The notes beneath the pieces were generated by a model that saw only the letters and a list, made by a program, of their open reading frames with translations, had not been told where the DNA came from and made no database searches. Positions 1-8,399 of a DNA stretch of 57,366 nt are shown in pieces. Position numbers and translations under genes: made by a program. Source of the stretch: Pseudovibrio denitrificans JCM 12308 (GTDB lineage: Bacteria; Pseudomonadota; Alphaproteobacteria; Rhizobiales; Stappiaceae); the NCBI RefSeq assembly GCF_001310815.1, contig NZ_BAZK01000030.1, forward strand, positions 1-57,366, in the 5' to 3' direction. Numbering within the stretch: position 1 is the stretch's first letter; every line of letters starts with the position of its first letter.

Positions 1-160
1 GTTTTTCTGTATGGTGGTTTGCCTGAAGGATGTGAAATGTACGTTCTTTGGGTGGGAGCAGTGCTTTCACGACATCTCACAGTGTTTTGAGATTTTGGGA
101 TTGATTACAAAGGGGTAGGTTTGTTGCCTTCCCAACGCATGGTTGTTAGACAAATTGAAG

Positions 161-178
161 TGATCGCTTTTGCGATCA
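161..178. promoter_or_regulatory. Palindrome upstream of the DM13 gene
   Basis: TGATCGC and GCGATCA form a perfect 7-bp inverted repeat around four T residues, about 34 bases before the DM13 start codon. It could be an operator or a leader hairpin. The rest of positions 1-211 shows no coding region I can support. Confidence 0.3.
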
Positions 179-211
179 AGTGATTTTGACCTGTAGACTG
201 AGAGAACTCTT

Positions 212-681
212 ATGATCCGTTTTGTTGCATTGCTCGTTTCGCACACCGTAGTGCTGGCTGTTGGCTTTGCGCTTGGGGTCTATTTCCTGCCGATCCTGAC
301 AGCGCCGGATTCTCCTGAGACAGCCGTGCTGGAGCAGGAAGCTCAAAACGCGCAGTACACTGCGGAGTTCAGCCGCGACCAGCGCGGCAGTGACTTCCTG
401 CATTGGGGTGAGGGCAAGGTGAGCGTTTCTCCAACCATGATTGTGCATCAGGCCGTCTTGCTCCGGGGCCTGATTACAAGGTTTACCTGGTTCATGAGTT
501 CGTTGAGCACGAAGATGAGTTTCTGCCGGTCAAAGGCAACTCTGTTCTGATTGGTGATGTCAAAACCTTTGATGGTTTCCTGCTGGATGTGCCGGAGGGC
601 GTTGATATTGAGAAGTACAACACCGTGCTGGTGTGGTGCGAAACCTTTGGCGAGTTCATCTCCGCAGCCAAGTACCGGTGA
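212..681 (+). CDS. DM13-domain membrane-anchored protein, interrupted by one frameshift
   Basis: The first frame (212-550) begins with a hydrophobic anchor (about residues 4-28) and an FLHWGEGKVSV stretch. At 451-452 the homologous frame moves by one base, and reading on in that frame gives a DM13-like tail with VYLVHEF, LIGDVKTFDGFLLDVP and a terminal WCETFGEFISAAKYR, ending in TGA at 679-681. One added G after the codon for Gln80 (CAG) restores a 156-residue protein. DM13 domains are thought to take part in redox or electron transfer outside the cytoplasmic membrane, and the conserved Cys lies in the WCE motif. The partner is unknown. I treat the break as a probable sequence error, though a real pseudogene is possible. 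Confidence 0.7.
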
Positions 682-793
682 TCAGAGGCCCGAAGTTTAT
701 GTGCCCGAGTGGCAGATAGTTCTTGCGTGGTTGGGTCAGAAGGGTAGAGGTAGAGGCTACCTCTCCATTTTCTTCAGGTAAGTGCTGCTGCTC

Positions 794-2619
794 ATGACAC
801 CCACGCAAGATATTGTTGCCTCGCCGAATGATGTTCTGAAAAAAGTATTCGGCTATGACGCATTTCGCGGCAATCAGCAGGTTGTGATAGATAGCGTGAT
901 GGCTGGCGAGAGCTGCTGTGTTCTTATGCCGACAGGGGCGGGGAAGTCTCTGTGTTATCAGGTGCCTGCCTTGTGTCGTCGTGGGGTGGGCATTGTTGTT
1001 TCGCCGCTGATTGCGCTGATGCAGGACCAGATCGCGACACTGCGCGAGCTTGGCGTGCGGGCGACATCCATCAACTCCGCTCTTTCCTATGATGAAGTTC
1101 AGGCTGCCTATCGTGATTTGCGGGCTGGGGAGCTGGATCTGCTCTATGTCGCTCCAGAACGTCTGGTGCGGCCTGAGTTTGTTGGTTTGCTGGAAGAGCT
1201 GAACCAGCGGGGCTTGATTGCTCTGCTGGCGATTGATGAGGCGCACTGCATCAGCCAGTGGGGCCATGACTTCCGCCCTGAATATCGCGAGCTGACCAAT
1301 GTGCGGGCAAAACTCGAAGGTGTGCCTTGCTTGGCGGTGACGGCGACGGCGGATGAGCCGACGCGGAAGGACATTCAGGAACGGCTCAATCTGCCGCGTT
1401 TGATCTCCTCAGGATTTGACCGCCCTAACATCACCTACACCGTGGGCATCAAGCATAACCCGAAGCAGCAGTTGCGTCGGTTCCTCAAAGAGCGTCCTGC
1501 AGGTGAGAGTGGCATCATCTACTGCCTGTCGCGCAAGAAGGTGGAGGAGACGGCTGCCTGGCTGGTGGAAGAAGGGTTTGATGCTCTGCCTTATCATGCA
1601 GGGTTCGATAACTCAGTACGTGAGGCCAATCAGGATCGCTTCATCAAGGAAGAAGGCCTGATTATGGTGGCGACTGTTGCGTTTGGTATGGGCATTGATA
1701 AGCCCAACGTGCGGTTTGTGGCGCATCTGGATTTGCCGAAGAACATTGAGGCTTACTATCAGGAAACAGGCCGCGCTGGGCGCGATGGTCTGCCGTCTGA
1801 AGCCTGGATGATCTATGGCATGCAGGATGTGGTTCTGCTGAACCAGATGATTGACCGCAGCGAGGCGCCTGAGAACCAGAAGCAGATTGAGCGGCAAAAG
1901 CTGCGCTCTTTCCTCGCTTACTGTGAAACGGCGACCTGCCGGCGTTCTGTTCTGCTGCGCTACTTCGGGGATGAGTGCGAGCCTTGTGGCAACTGTGATA
2001 CCTGCCTCAACCCGCCGAAGACTATGGATGGCACCATCGCCGCGCAAAAGCTGCTCTCCTGCATTTTGCGCACCGGGCAAAGCTTTGGTGCGAACTATGT
2101 GATTGATGTTTTGCTGGGCAATGCCAATGAGCGGATTATCTCCCGTGGACATGACCAGCTGTCGACCTTTGATATCGGCGGTGAGTTCACCAAGATCCAA
2201 TGGAATGCGATTACTCGTCAGCTGTTGGCCGCAGGCTTATCTTTGCGGACCATGATGCCCATGGGGCGTTGAAGATGACGGCGATGGGCATGGCGTTTTT
2301 GAAAGAGCGCCAGACTATTGAGCTGAAGGTGGATCAGCTTGCCAACTCAGCCAAGATCGAGCGGGGTGCGAAAGCACCGGCAAAGGCTCAGATTGAAGAC
2401 ATTGCGGATCAGGAGCTGTTTGAGAAACTTCGTGCGCGGCGGATGGAGCTGGCGCGGGAGCGGAATGTTCCGCCTTATGTGATCTTCAACGATAAGACTC
2501 TGATCGAGATGGCGGTAGAACGTCCGCAGCGACTTGAAGAGATGCTGGAGATTTCAGGTGTCGGCGAGTCCAAACTGGAACGCTTCGGCCCGGCCTTTCT
2601 GGAGATCATTCGAGATTAA
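794..2619 (+). CDS. recQ: ATP-dependent DNA helicase RecQ (one frameshift)
   Basis: This is a 3'-5' superfamily 2 helicase for recombination and fork repair. It shows Walker A PTGAGKS near residue 50, the DEAH box (IDEAHCISQWGHDFRPEY), motif VI QETGRAGRDG, the RecQ zinc cysteines (CRRSVLLRYFGDECEPCGNCDTC), a winged-helix region and a C-terminal HRDC domain. The frame breaks near 2236, where one C appears missing in the GGC-CTT context; repair gives about 608 residues, normal for RecQ. I prefer ATG 794; an in-frame GTG lies at 782. A hairpin follows the stop. Confidence 0.93.
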
Positions 2620-2661
2620 AAATCAGCCCTTACTAACCTGATTGTTAGTAGGGGCTGATTT
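2620..2661. terminator. Long perfect-type hairpin after recQ
   Basis: An 18-bp stem (AAATCAGCCCTTACTAAC against GTTAGTAGGGGCTGATTT, one G-U pair) closes a 6-base loop directly after the recQ stop. There is no strong T-run after it, so it may act as a transcript end or stabilising hairpin. Confidence 0.65.
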
Positions 2662-2672
2662 GTATGAGTTGT

Positions 2673-2693
2673 TGAGTTTCTGGTGTTTTCTGG
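2673..2693. repeat. 21-bp direct repeat, copy 1
   Basis: The 21 bases beginning TGAGTTTCTGG recur exactly at 3190-3210. The two copies flank the small secreted-protein gene 2729-3157. Confidence 0.85.
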
Positions 2694-2728
2694 AAGCTAT
2701 GAAATGATTTATTGGGAGGAATAGATTG

Positions 2729-3157
2729 ATGTGGCGTTTAGTGTTCTTCATCAGTTTCATTGGGACTATGCTGGTTACCAACTCTGCTCAAGCGGCAAGT
2801 ACTCTCGAGCAAATCGAAGAGGGTACAGCTCATTGGCATTGTTCTGCTTTGGCAAAGATAGTCGCGAATGATGAGCATGAGGTTCATTTTCAAAGAGGCT
2901 ATGCAGTGCTTCATACAACTCTAGGCGAGCTACGGCGTAGTCCTGAGACTGTTGGCGAAGAATTAAGCTACTATCTTGCAGAGTATCTTGATGCACCAAG
3001 TTTAGAATTTGCTCTCGGAATGATATGGGAAAGTTTTACTGATAAAGCTCGCAGGATCGTTGATGGGGAGGGGTGGGTTATGCTGTCCCCGGATCAGCGT
3101 AAGAAAATTGCAGCTGATGCATATAGAGTAAATTTTTGCCAATCCTTGATTGATTAG
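2729..3157 (+). CDS. Small secreted protein of unknown function
   Basis: I do not recognise this 142-residue protein. It starts with MWRLVFFISFIGTML followed by a polar stretch after SAQAAS, a typical signal peptide with cleavage near residue 23. The mature part is alpha-helical in character, with Cys in HWHCSALAKIV and near the C-terminus in NFCQSLID, which could pair in the periplasm. The start ATG at 2729 has a strong GGGAGGA site eight bases upstream; the TTG just before it is ignored. Local base use is more AT-rich than in recQ, and the gene lies between two copies of a 21-bp repeat, so it may have been acquired as a cassette. Confidence 0.75.
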   Translation: MWRLVFFISFIGTMLVTNSAQAASTLEQIEEGTAHWHCSALAKIVANDEHEVHFQRGYAVLHTTLGELRRSPETVGEELSYYLAEYLDAPSLEFALGMIWESFTDKARRIVDGEGWVMLSPDQRKKIAADAYRVNFCQSLID

Positions 3158-3200
3158 CCAGAAACTCAGGCCTGTTTTTTTGTGCATGCTGAGTTTCTGG
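3158..3200. terminator. Convergent hairpin between the secreted-protein gene and the permease gene
   Basis: CCAGAAACTCAG (3158-3169) pairs with CTGAGTTTCTGG (3189-3200), 12 bp with a 19-base loop that holds a T-run. The right arm belongs to the second copy of the 21-bp repeat. It sits between converging genes and may serve both. Confidence 0.55.
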
Positions 3201-3210
3201 TGTTTTCTGG
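3190..3210. repeat. 21-bp direct repeat, copy 2
   Basis: Exact second copy of the repeat at 2673-2693. Its first half is also the right arm of the hairpin 3158-3200. Confidence 0.85.
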
Positions 3211-3212
3211 GA

Positions 3213-4127
3213 TCAAAAGATCAGTGAGTAGAGCACGCCTGCGCTCACTGCCATGCCGAGGATGACGACGAGGAATGCGGCGATCATCTGGTTTTTGAAG
3301 AGGGACTTGAGCAGGATCACCTCTGTCAGGCTGGCGCCTGCGCTGCCGATGATGAGGGCCATGATGGCGCCCAGTCCCATACCTTTGCCAGCCAGTGCTG
3401 CGGTGAGCGGGATGACGGCTTCTGCGCGGATGTAGAGTGGGATGCCGATGACGGCGGCGACCGGAATGGCGAAGACGTTATCTTTTCCTGCCCATGAGGA
3501 CACCAAGTCTGTTGGCATGAAGCCGTAAATGACGGAGCCAATGGCGATGCCGCCGATGAGGTATGGCAGGACTTTCTTGAAGTCGGTCCATGTTGAGTTC
3601 CAAACTCTTGCCCACTTGCTCTGTACTGGCGCGCTGCCTCCGCAGCTGCTGCCGCATGAGGAGGTGGATGGGGCCGCGTAGGCTTCTTCTTTCACGAACT
3701 TTTCAAAGCCAAGCTTTTCCAGCGTGTAGCCCGCAATGATGGAAACTGCCAATGCGATGGTGAAGTAGAATACTGTTACCTGAATGCCGAAGGTGATGGC
3801 GAACAGGCCGATGATGACCGGGTTCAGCAGTGGGCTGGCGAACAGGAAGACCATCATGGTGCCAAAGCCAGCGCGGGCGCGGAGCAGGCCTTTCAAGAAC
3901 GGAATGGTGGAGCAGGAGCAGAACGGGGTGATGACACCGAGTGCTGCTGCTGTGACATAGCCTTTGCCGTTTTGACTGCTGAGGATCTTCTGCACGCGGC
4001 TTGGTGGAATGTACTCCTGCAAGATGCCAACGAAGTAGCTGATTGCCAGAAAGAGGATGGTTAGTTCCACAGCAAGGAATGCAAACATCTCCAGGCTGCT
4101 TATGAGCATTTCCGAGGACAGTGACAT
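3213..4127 (-). CDS. COG0701/UPF0718-family permease, ArsP-like motif
   Basis: This polytopic inner-membrane protein of 304 residues has about eight hydrophobic segments. The first half carries TPFCSCSTIPFLKGLLRA, the cysteine motif typical of COG0701 permeases, which include the ArsP organoarsenical efflux pumps. A central cytoplasmic loop is cysteine and glycine rich (SSCGSSCGGS). The second half repeats the fold, with GIPLYIRAEAVIPL. The start ATG at 4127 has AAGGA eight bases upstream. It diverges from an ArsR-type regulator with shared operators, so expression is probably released by a metal, metalloid or thiol-reactive signal. The substrate is not proven, so I give no symbol. Confidence 0.82.
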   Translation of the reverse strand: MSLSSEMLISSLEMFAFLAVELTILFLAISYFVGILQEYIPPSRVQKILSSQNGKGYVTAAALGVITPFCSCSTIPFLKGLLRARAGFGTMMVFLFASPLLNPVIIGLFAITFGIQVTVFYFTIALAVSIIAGYTLEKLGFEKFVKEEAYAAPSTSSCGSSCGGSAPVQSKWARVWNSTWTDFKKVLPYLIGGIAIGSVIYGFMPTDLVSSWAGKDNVFAIPVAAVIGIPLYIRAEAVIPLTAALAGKGMGLGAIMALIIGSAGASLTEVILLKSLFKNQMIAAFLVVILGMAVSAGVLYSLIF

Positions 4128-4146
4128 GGGTGTGATCCTTATTACT

Positions 4147-4170
4147 ATATTTCCGGATTTATCGAAATAA
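4147..4170. promoter_or_regulatory. Probable ArsR operator, permease-proximal copy
   Basis: ATATTTC (4147-4153) and GAAATAA (4164-4170) are inverted half-sites separated by ten bases. The same half-sites and spacing recur at 4196-4219, so this is probably one of two regulator sites in the divergent promoter region. Confidence 0.6.
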
Positions 4171-4195
4171 TAGAATGAAAGCTTTTCATGTCAAG

Positions 4196-4219
4196 ATATT
4201 TCTAGTAATATCGAAATAT
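4196..4219. promoter_or_regulatory. Probable ArsR operator, regulator-proximal copy
   Basis: ATATTTC (4196-4202) and GAAATAT (4213-4219) are perfect inverted half-sites with a ten-base spacer, 49 bases from the matching site at 4147. It lies just before the regulator gene, which suggests autoregulation. Confidence 0.65.
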
Positions 4220-4239
4220 AAGAAATGCTGGTGAGCGAG

Positions 4240-4572
4240 ATGGATATCGAAAAAACGGCTAAGGCTCTGAAAGAGTTGGGACATGTGACGCGGTTAACAA
4301 TTTACAAGCGTCTTGTGAAAGCTGGCTATAAAGGCCTTGCCGTGGGCACTTTGCAGGAAGAACTGGAAATTCCGGGCTCAACACTGTCGCACCATTTGTC
4401 TGGTTTGGCGTCTGCCGGATTGATCAAGCAGCGCCGTGAAGGGCGTGTGCTTTATTGCGTGGCGCAGTATGAGCAGCTGGATCAGGTGCTGCAAACGTTG
4501 CGCGAAGAGTGCTGTATCGACGACAAGTTCTCGGCGGATGAGGGGGACTTCAAGGTGCTGAACCGGGACTGA
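4240..4572 (+). CDS. ArsR-family transcriptional regulator
   Basis: A small winged-helix repressor of 110 residues when read from ATG 4240, which has GGTGAG five bases upstream; an alternative ATG lies at 4225. The recognition helix is in LEIPGSTLSHHLSGLASAGLIKQRREGRVLYC. The classical ELCVCDL metal box is absent (VGTLQEEL stands there), but an adjacent pair Cys91-Cys92 near the C-terminus (REECCIDD), with Cys73, could form a three-thiol site as in some C-terminal arsenite-sensing ArsR proteins. It faces the permease gene across two matching operators. A metalloid or organoarsenical signal is inference. Confidence 0.85.
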   Translation: MDIEKTAKALKELGHVTRLTIYKRLVKAGYKGLAVGTLQEELEIPGSTLSHHLSGLASAGLIKQRREGRVLYCVAQYEQLDQVLQTLREECCIDDKFSADEGDFKVLNRD

Positions 4573-4648
4573 CCCAAGGCAATGGCTTAGTTGAGTTTCT
4601 CTGACTTGAAGGCACCGGGTGAGCCGCTAAACTATCTGCATTTCAAGA

Positions 4649-5158
4649 TTGCAGGTATTTGAAGTGGTTGATCATATTGCGTTTGTGCAGGCTGTAGCGG
4701 GTAGCTCCAGCTTGCAGGAGGCCGCGAAAAAAGCGGGCGAACTGTTCTCCAAATTTCCCGGTTACAAGCTTTTTACGCTGACGGTGACGCATCCCGACGG
4801 AAGCCATGTGGTGCGGCTGTATTCCAGTGCAGAGAACTCCTATGGGACATCCGGTACCAAGCCAATTGAAAAAGAAGGTGGCTGGTATGAACGGGTGCTG
4901 GTGCAGCAAAAGCCGTTTCTGGGATACACCATCGATGATGTGAAGGATTACTTTCCCGATCACGAGAAGATCGCAGCCATGGGGCTTGGTGCTACGCTGA
5001 ATCTGCCTGTGGTGGTGCTGGGTGAGGTGATCGGTACGGTGAACCTGCTGGATGCGGATCACGCTTACACCGAAGCTGATGCTGAGAAGAGTTTTGCTCT
5101 GTCGCAGGCATTGGCACCGCTCTTCATGAAAGCGCGGGAAGAGCTGGCTGCTGTTTGA
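4649..5158 (+). CDS. GAF-domain protein
   Basis: The 169-residue protein is almost only a GAF domain, with no kinase or cyclase output domain attached. The core has GLGATLNLPVVVLGEVIGTVNLLDADHAYTEAD, the usual late strand and helix of GAF folds, followed by a C-terminal amphipathic helix. Ligand and partner are unknown. The start is uncertain: TTG 4649 is the longest choice and no ATG is available early in the frame; GTG codons downstream would shorten it by a few residues. It follows the ArsR gene by about 75 bases, too far to claim an operon. Confidence 0.7.
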   Translation: MQVFEVVDHIAFVQAVAGSSSLQEAAKKAGELFSKFPGYKLFTLTVTHPDGSHVVRLYSSAENSYGTSGTKPIEKEGGWYERVLVQQKPFLGYTIDDVKDYFPDHEKIAAMGLGATLNLPVVVLGEVIGTVNLLDADHAYTEADAEKSFALSQALAPLFMKAREELAAV

Positions 5159-5256
5159 TTAAACAGTGCGAACATAATAACTCTCAGTACTATCATCATC
5201 GCAATTGTCGGAGTTTTCTTATAAACGCGCGAGATGTCATCTGATTGGGAACGTTT

Positions 5257-6102
5257 ATGTTAGCTCGACACATTTTTGCGATACTTGTCTTATTCGCCTT
5301 TAGCTCAGGTTCAGTTGCTGAAGATTTGAATCAGCTTTTTGAAGCTAGTGTTCGCTTGAAGCAATCGCATGTTGAGAGATTTATGAAGCGGTGTACTCTT
5401 CGTGATCGTTCTCAAGAGGCCTGTATTGCTGAGCTAAAGGCAATACATCCCAGAGAAATCAAAGCGCTCGCAAAAATCTATGAGGCGATGATCTCTTATG
5501 ATGGACAAGAGCTTAGTAGTGCTGTTGCTGGGTGTTATGATCCGAGGCATGACTATCAGGATTTAGTGAGTTGTTGGGAGCGGTTGGCTGCAAAAGTTGA
5601 GCGGGGGGATGCAATTAAAACGTGGTCTAGTGACATTCAAAGAGAACTTTACGTTCCGACTGCGCAAGAAATCATCCCAAACTTGAACCCAGTTGAAAAA
5701 CAATGCTTTCTTTTGTGTTTGCGGGGCCACGTTCAGCTTAACTATCAGAAAACGGCACAACACAATCTTAGGGGAAGTGACAAAGACCTTTTGTGGGCTC
5801 TGAAAGTGAATGCTTTTGAAAGTGCTCAGATGTCAAAAATTGCAGCAGCAGCAAATTGGCATGCTATGGCGAAGTTTTATGAGACCGAAGCTGAGATAGT
5901 ATCCAAGCACATTCGTGGGGAAACTTCAGGGTCTGAGTTAGCTAAGCAGCTAAACTCTAATGCGGCGGTGCTTAGTAATATCCTGCGCCCTCTCCAAAAC
6001 TTAAAGAAAGACTGTCGTCCTGCTTTTGAAAAGCTGCAGCGTCAATGCAAAGGTGCAGCCTCGATCATAATTGGACAGTCTAAGAGTAAGGCTAGCGATT
6101 AA
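5257..6102 (+). CDS. Secreted protein of unknown function
   Basis: I do not recognise this 281-residue protein. MLARHIFAILVLFAFSSGSVAED is a clear signal peptide, with the mature protein starting near residue 22. The mature part is charged, helical and has scattered cysteines (KRCTLRD, EACIAEL, AGCYDPR, VSCWERL, KQCFLLCLRG, KDCRPAF, RQCKGAA), an even set that could form disulfides in the periplasm. I chose ATG 5257, preceded by GGGA, over the upstream TTG 5245. Base use is AT-rich compared with neighbours, like the gene at 2729. Confidence 0.7.
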   Translation: MLARHIFAILVLFAFSSGSVAEDLNQLFEASVRLKQSHVERFMKRCTLRDRSQEACIAELKAIHPREIKALAKIYEAMISYDGQELSSAVAGCYDPRHDYQDLVSCWERLAAKVERGDAIKTWSSDIQRELYVPTAQEIIPNLNPVEKQCFLLCLRGHVQLNYQKTAQHNLRGSDKDLLWALKVNAFESAQMSKIAAAANWHAMAKFYETEAEIVSKHIRGETSGSELAKQLNSNAAVLSNILRPLQNLKKDCRPAFEKLQRQCKGAASIIIGQSKSKASD

Positions 6103-6128
6103 GCTACTTAAATGCATTTTTGATCTGT

Positions 6129-6158
6129 GCGTCATGATTTGATGAAAACAGATGACGC
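6129..6158. terminator. Hairpin after the secreted-protein gene
   Basis: GCGTCAT (6129-6135) pairs with ATGACGC (6152-6158) around a 16-base loop. A weaker GCCTG/CGGGC stem followed by TTTTA lies at 6179-6203. Either could end the upstream transcript. Nothing else is evident up to 6353. Confidence 0.4.
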
Positions 6159-6353
6159 CTAAGTTTATATGTGAATTCGCCTGTTTTCGCTTAGCGGGCT
6201 TTTACCTTAAGGCTGGAAACCTTCCATTTTCGCTGAGTTTCTCCTCGTCCGTTTCTCTCAGGGTAACCATGAATGGGGCATGAAAGATGCTCCATCCTGC
6301 CGGTGTTGTTGCGCTGGTGTCATGAAACCCCTGAGAGACGAGCGGACTTGGCT

Positions 6354-6716
6354 ATGGCTTCTGGTGGCGAACATGAGCAGTTTGCTGGGCATCTTCCGAT
6401 CTTTATCACTGCACCGGGCAGCACAGATGTTTTGATGGTGGTGACCATCTTCATCGCCATTGGCGCCGTGTTGCTGGCGGGTGTCTTTTACTTTTCCCTT
6501 CATGCTTTGCCGGAGAAGATGGCGCATAAGTACGGGCGATCGCACATGCAGATCGTGGCCATACTGGCTGTGCTCGCGCTGTTCACGCACAACAACTATT
6601 TCTGGATTGCTGCGCTGCTGCTGGCTGCGATCAACCTGCCGGATTACGAGACACCGCTGAACACCATCGCTCAGTCTTTGCGCAAGACGATAAAGGGGAA
6701 GAAACAGGATGATTGA
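6354..6716 (+). CDS. Small inner-membrane protein paired with an HlyD-type adaptor
   Basis: A 120-residue protein with a hydrophobic segment near residues 18-41 (DVLMVVTIFIAIGAVLLAG), a conserved-looking HALPEKMAHKYGRSH linker, then two further segments (IVAILAVLALFTH, YFWIAALLLAAINLP). The layout resembles the small DUF3302-type proteins encoded with YibH-like adaptors in enterobacteria, but that is a pattern match only. Its last eight bases overlap the HlyD gene, so the two are almost surely translated together. Start ATG 6354 is chosen because the upstream part of the frame is unlike protein. Confidence 0.65.
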   Translation: MASGGEHEQFAGHLPIFITAPGSTDVLMVVTIFIAIGAVLLAGVFYFSLHALPEKMAHKYGRSHMQIVAILAVLALFTHNNYFWIAALLLAAINLPDYETPLNTIAQSLRKTIKGKKQDD

Positions 6717-7941
6717 GTTTCTTCTTTGCTCGCTTGTGACGATCCTGCCGGACTATCTGTTTCGTCGTTATCGGCAGGGCAAGCGGATTGGGCATGAGAT
6801 TACGTTTTTCACGGTCTGGTATGAGCTGCGCTGGGGGATTACCGGTGCGCTGATGCTGACTATCGCTTTGATCACGCTGGTTTTCTTTTATCACCCAACC
6901 ACATCCAACGTACTGTCGCTGTACCGTACCGTTTCCATTCTTCCGGAAACTGCCGGGCGGGTTGATCTGGTGATGGTGGAGAACAATCAGCACGTGAAAG
7001 CTGGGCAGCTGCTGTTTACGTTGGATTCTTCCACGGAGAAGGCGCAGGTGGATACGGCGCAGAGTGAAGTGGATGAGATTGATGCCGAGATTGCTTTGGC
7101 AAACTCTGAGCTGATCAGCGCAGAGGCCATGATCTCTCAGGCGCAGGGTGCCTATAATCAGGCTGTCAGCGAGTTGGAGCGGACGCTGGATCTGCAGCGG
7201 CGTAATTCTGATGTGGTGACGCAGAAAGAAATCGATACGCGTGAAAACCAGGTGGTGGTGCGTAAAGGGCAGCTGGATGCAGCTGTTGCCAACCGGGATA
7301 TCGTGCAGACGAAGATTACCGTGAGCCTGCCAGCGCAGCGGACCAGTGCGATTGCCAGACTGCATCAGGCGGAGTCTGCCTATCACAAGAAGTTCGTGTA
7401 TGCGGGCGTTGATGGCGTGGTGACTCAGTTCATTTTACAGCCGGGAGATATTGTCAGTCCTATTCTGCGCCCAGCTGGTATTCTTGTGCCAGATTCAACG
7501 GGGCGTGGGCGGTTTCAGGCTGGGTTTGGTCAGATTACGGCTTCTGTGATCAAAGTTGGGATGGCGGCGGAGATCACCTGTGCGTCGCGGCCCTTTGAGG
7601 TCATCCCCATGGTGGTGGTGGATACGCAGGACTTTATCTCTTCCGGTCAGTTCCGCCCGACAGACCAGCTCGTGGATGCACAGGATGTTGCGCGACCGGG
7701 AACGCTACTAGTGATCATGGAGCCGCTTTATGAGGATGATACGAAGGGTATCCCTCCGGGCAGCAAGTGTATTGCCAATGCCTATAGCAACTATGGTGAG
7801 CAGATTGCGGCGGGCGAGTTCGGCTTCTGGGGTGGGCTCTACTACCACATGGTGGATGCCACCTCGATCATGCATGCACTGATCTTACGCTTCCAGGCGC
7901 TTGCCTTCCCAGTGAAGGTGCTGGTGCTATCCGGTCACTGA
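6709..7941 (+). CDS. HlyD-family membrane fusion protein
   Basis: A 410-residue periplasmic adaptor with an unusually long N-terminus (about 40 residues plus a membrane helix GALMLTIALITLVFF near residue 50). A first lipoyl-like half (ETAGRVDLVMVENNQHVKAGQLLFTLD) and a long helical hairpin (about residues 100-215) follow, then the second half (YAGVDGVVTQFILQPGDIV) and a beta-barrel region. Such adaptors link an inner-membrane pump to an outer-membrane channel, yet no pump or channel gene is next to it; the only partner is the overlapping small membrane protein. This matches EmrA/YibH-like two-gene units. Substrate unknown. Confidence 0.85.
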   Translation: MIEFLLCSLVTILPDYLFRRYRQGKRIGHEITFFTVWYELRWGITGALMLTIALITLVFFYHPTTSNVLSLYRTVSILPETAGRVDLVMVENNQHVKAGQLLFTLDSSTEKAQVDTAQSEVDEIDAEIALANSELISAEAMISQAQGAYNQAVSELERTLDLQRRNSDVVTQKEIDTRENQVVVRKGQLDAAVANRDIVQTKITVSLPAQRTSAIARLHQAESAYHKKFVYAGVDGVVTQFILQPGDIVSPILRPAGILVPDSTGRGRFQAGFGQITASVIKVGMAAEITCASRPFEVIPMVVVDTQDFISSGQFRPTDQLVDAQDVARPGTLLVIMEPLYEDDTKGIPPGSKCIANAYSNYGEQIAAGEFGFWGGLYYHMVDATSIMHALILRFQALAFPVKVLVLSGH

Positions 7942-7955
7942 TTGGGTGAGGTGCG

Positions 7956-8399
7956 CTACTTTCTGGCGCCGACAAAGATGCCGGTGAGGACCATGCCGAC
8001 GAGGCCGATGACAGTGGTTGCTGTGCTTCCTACGAGGAACTCCAGCACGCTGTCTGCCAGAATGAACGAGTTGCCGTAGACGTTTTTGAAGCCTGCGAGC
8101 ACGAGGATGAGCGCGACAGTGCCGCAATAGACACACATGAACCAGTAGGCTTTGCCTGCGTAGGGTTTGATAAGGGCGTCCAGCTCGCGCTTGGTGGCGA
8201 GTTTGGATTTGAGCTCCATGAGCTCGTTCTGCAGCTGGGTGTTGTCGTCAGAAAGGGCCTGCCGGTCTTTCAGCAACTGCTCCATGCCGATCTTGGCTGG
8301 AGGGTCGACCTCTATGGGCAGCTTAAGGGCTGCAGCGTCGATATCATCAACGGTGAGAGGTTTGTCGAGCGTGTCGTCGAAAGTGTCGTTAGGCGGCAT
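7956..8399 (-). CDS. Coiled-coil protein with two membrane helices; candidate toxin of a Panacea pair
   Basis: From ATG 8399 this is a 147-residue protein: an acidic disordered N-terminus (residues 1-35), a coiled coil (LLKDRQALSDDNTQLQNELM, about 40-75), then two membrane helices (KAYWFMCVYCGTVALILVLAG and FLVGSTATTVIGLVGMVLTG) ending in a basic FVGARK tail. Start 8399 overlaps the Panacea stop codon by 11 bases, implying coupled translation; a longer reading from 8441 is possible. Small membrane proteins are among the toxin classes paired with Panacea antitoxins, so membrane damage is a reasonable guess. Toxicity is inference only. Confidence 0.65.
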   Translation of the reverse strand: MPPNDTFDDTLDKPLTVDDIDAAALKLPIEVDPPAKIGMEQLLKDRQALSDDNTQLQNELMELKSKLATKRELDALIKPYAGKAYWFMCVYCGTVALILVLAGFKNVYGNSFILADSVLEFLVGSTATTVIGLVGMVLTGIFVGARK

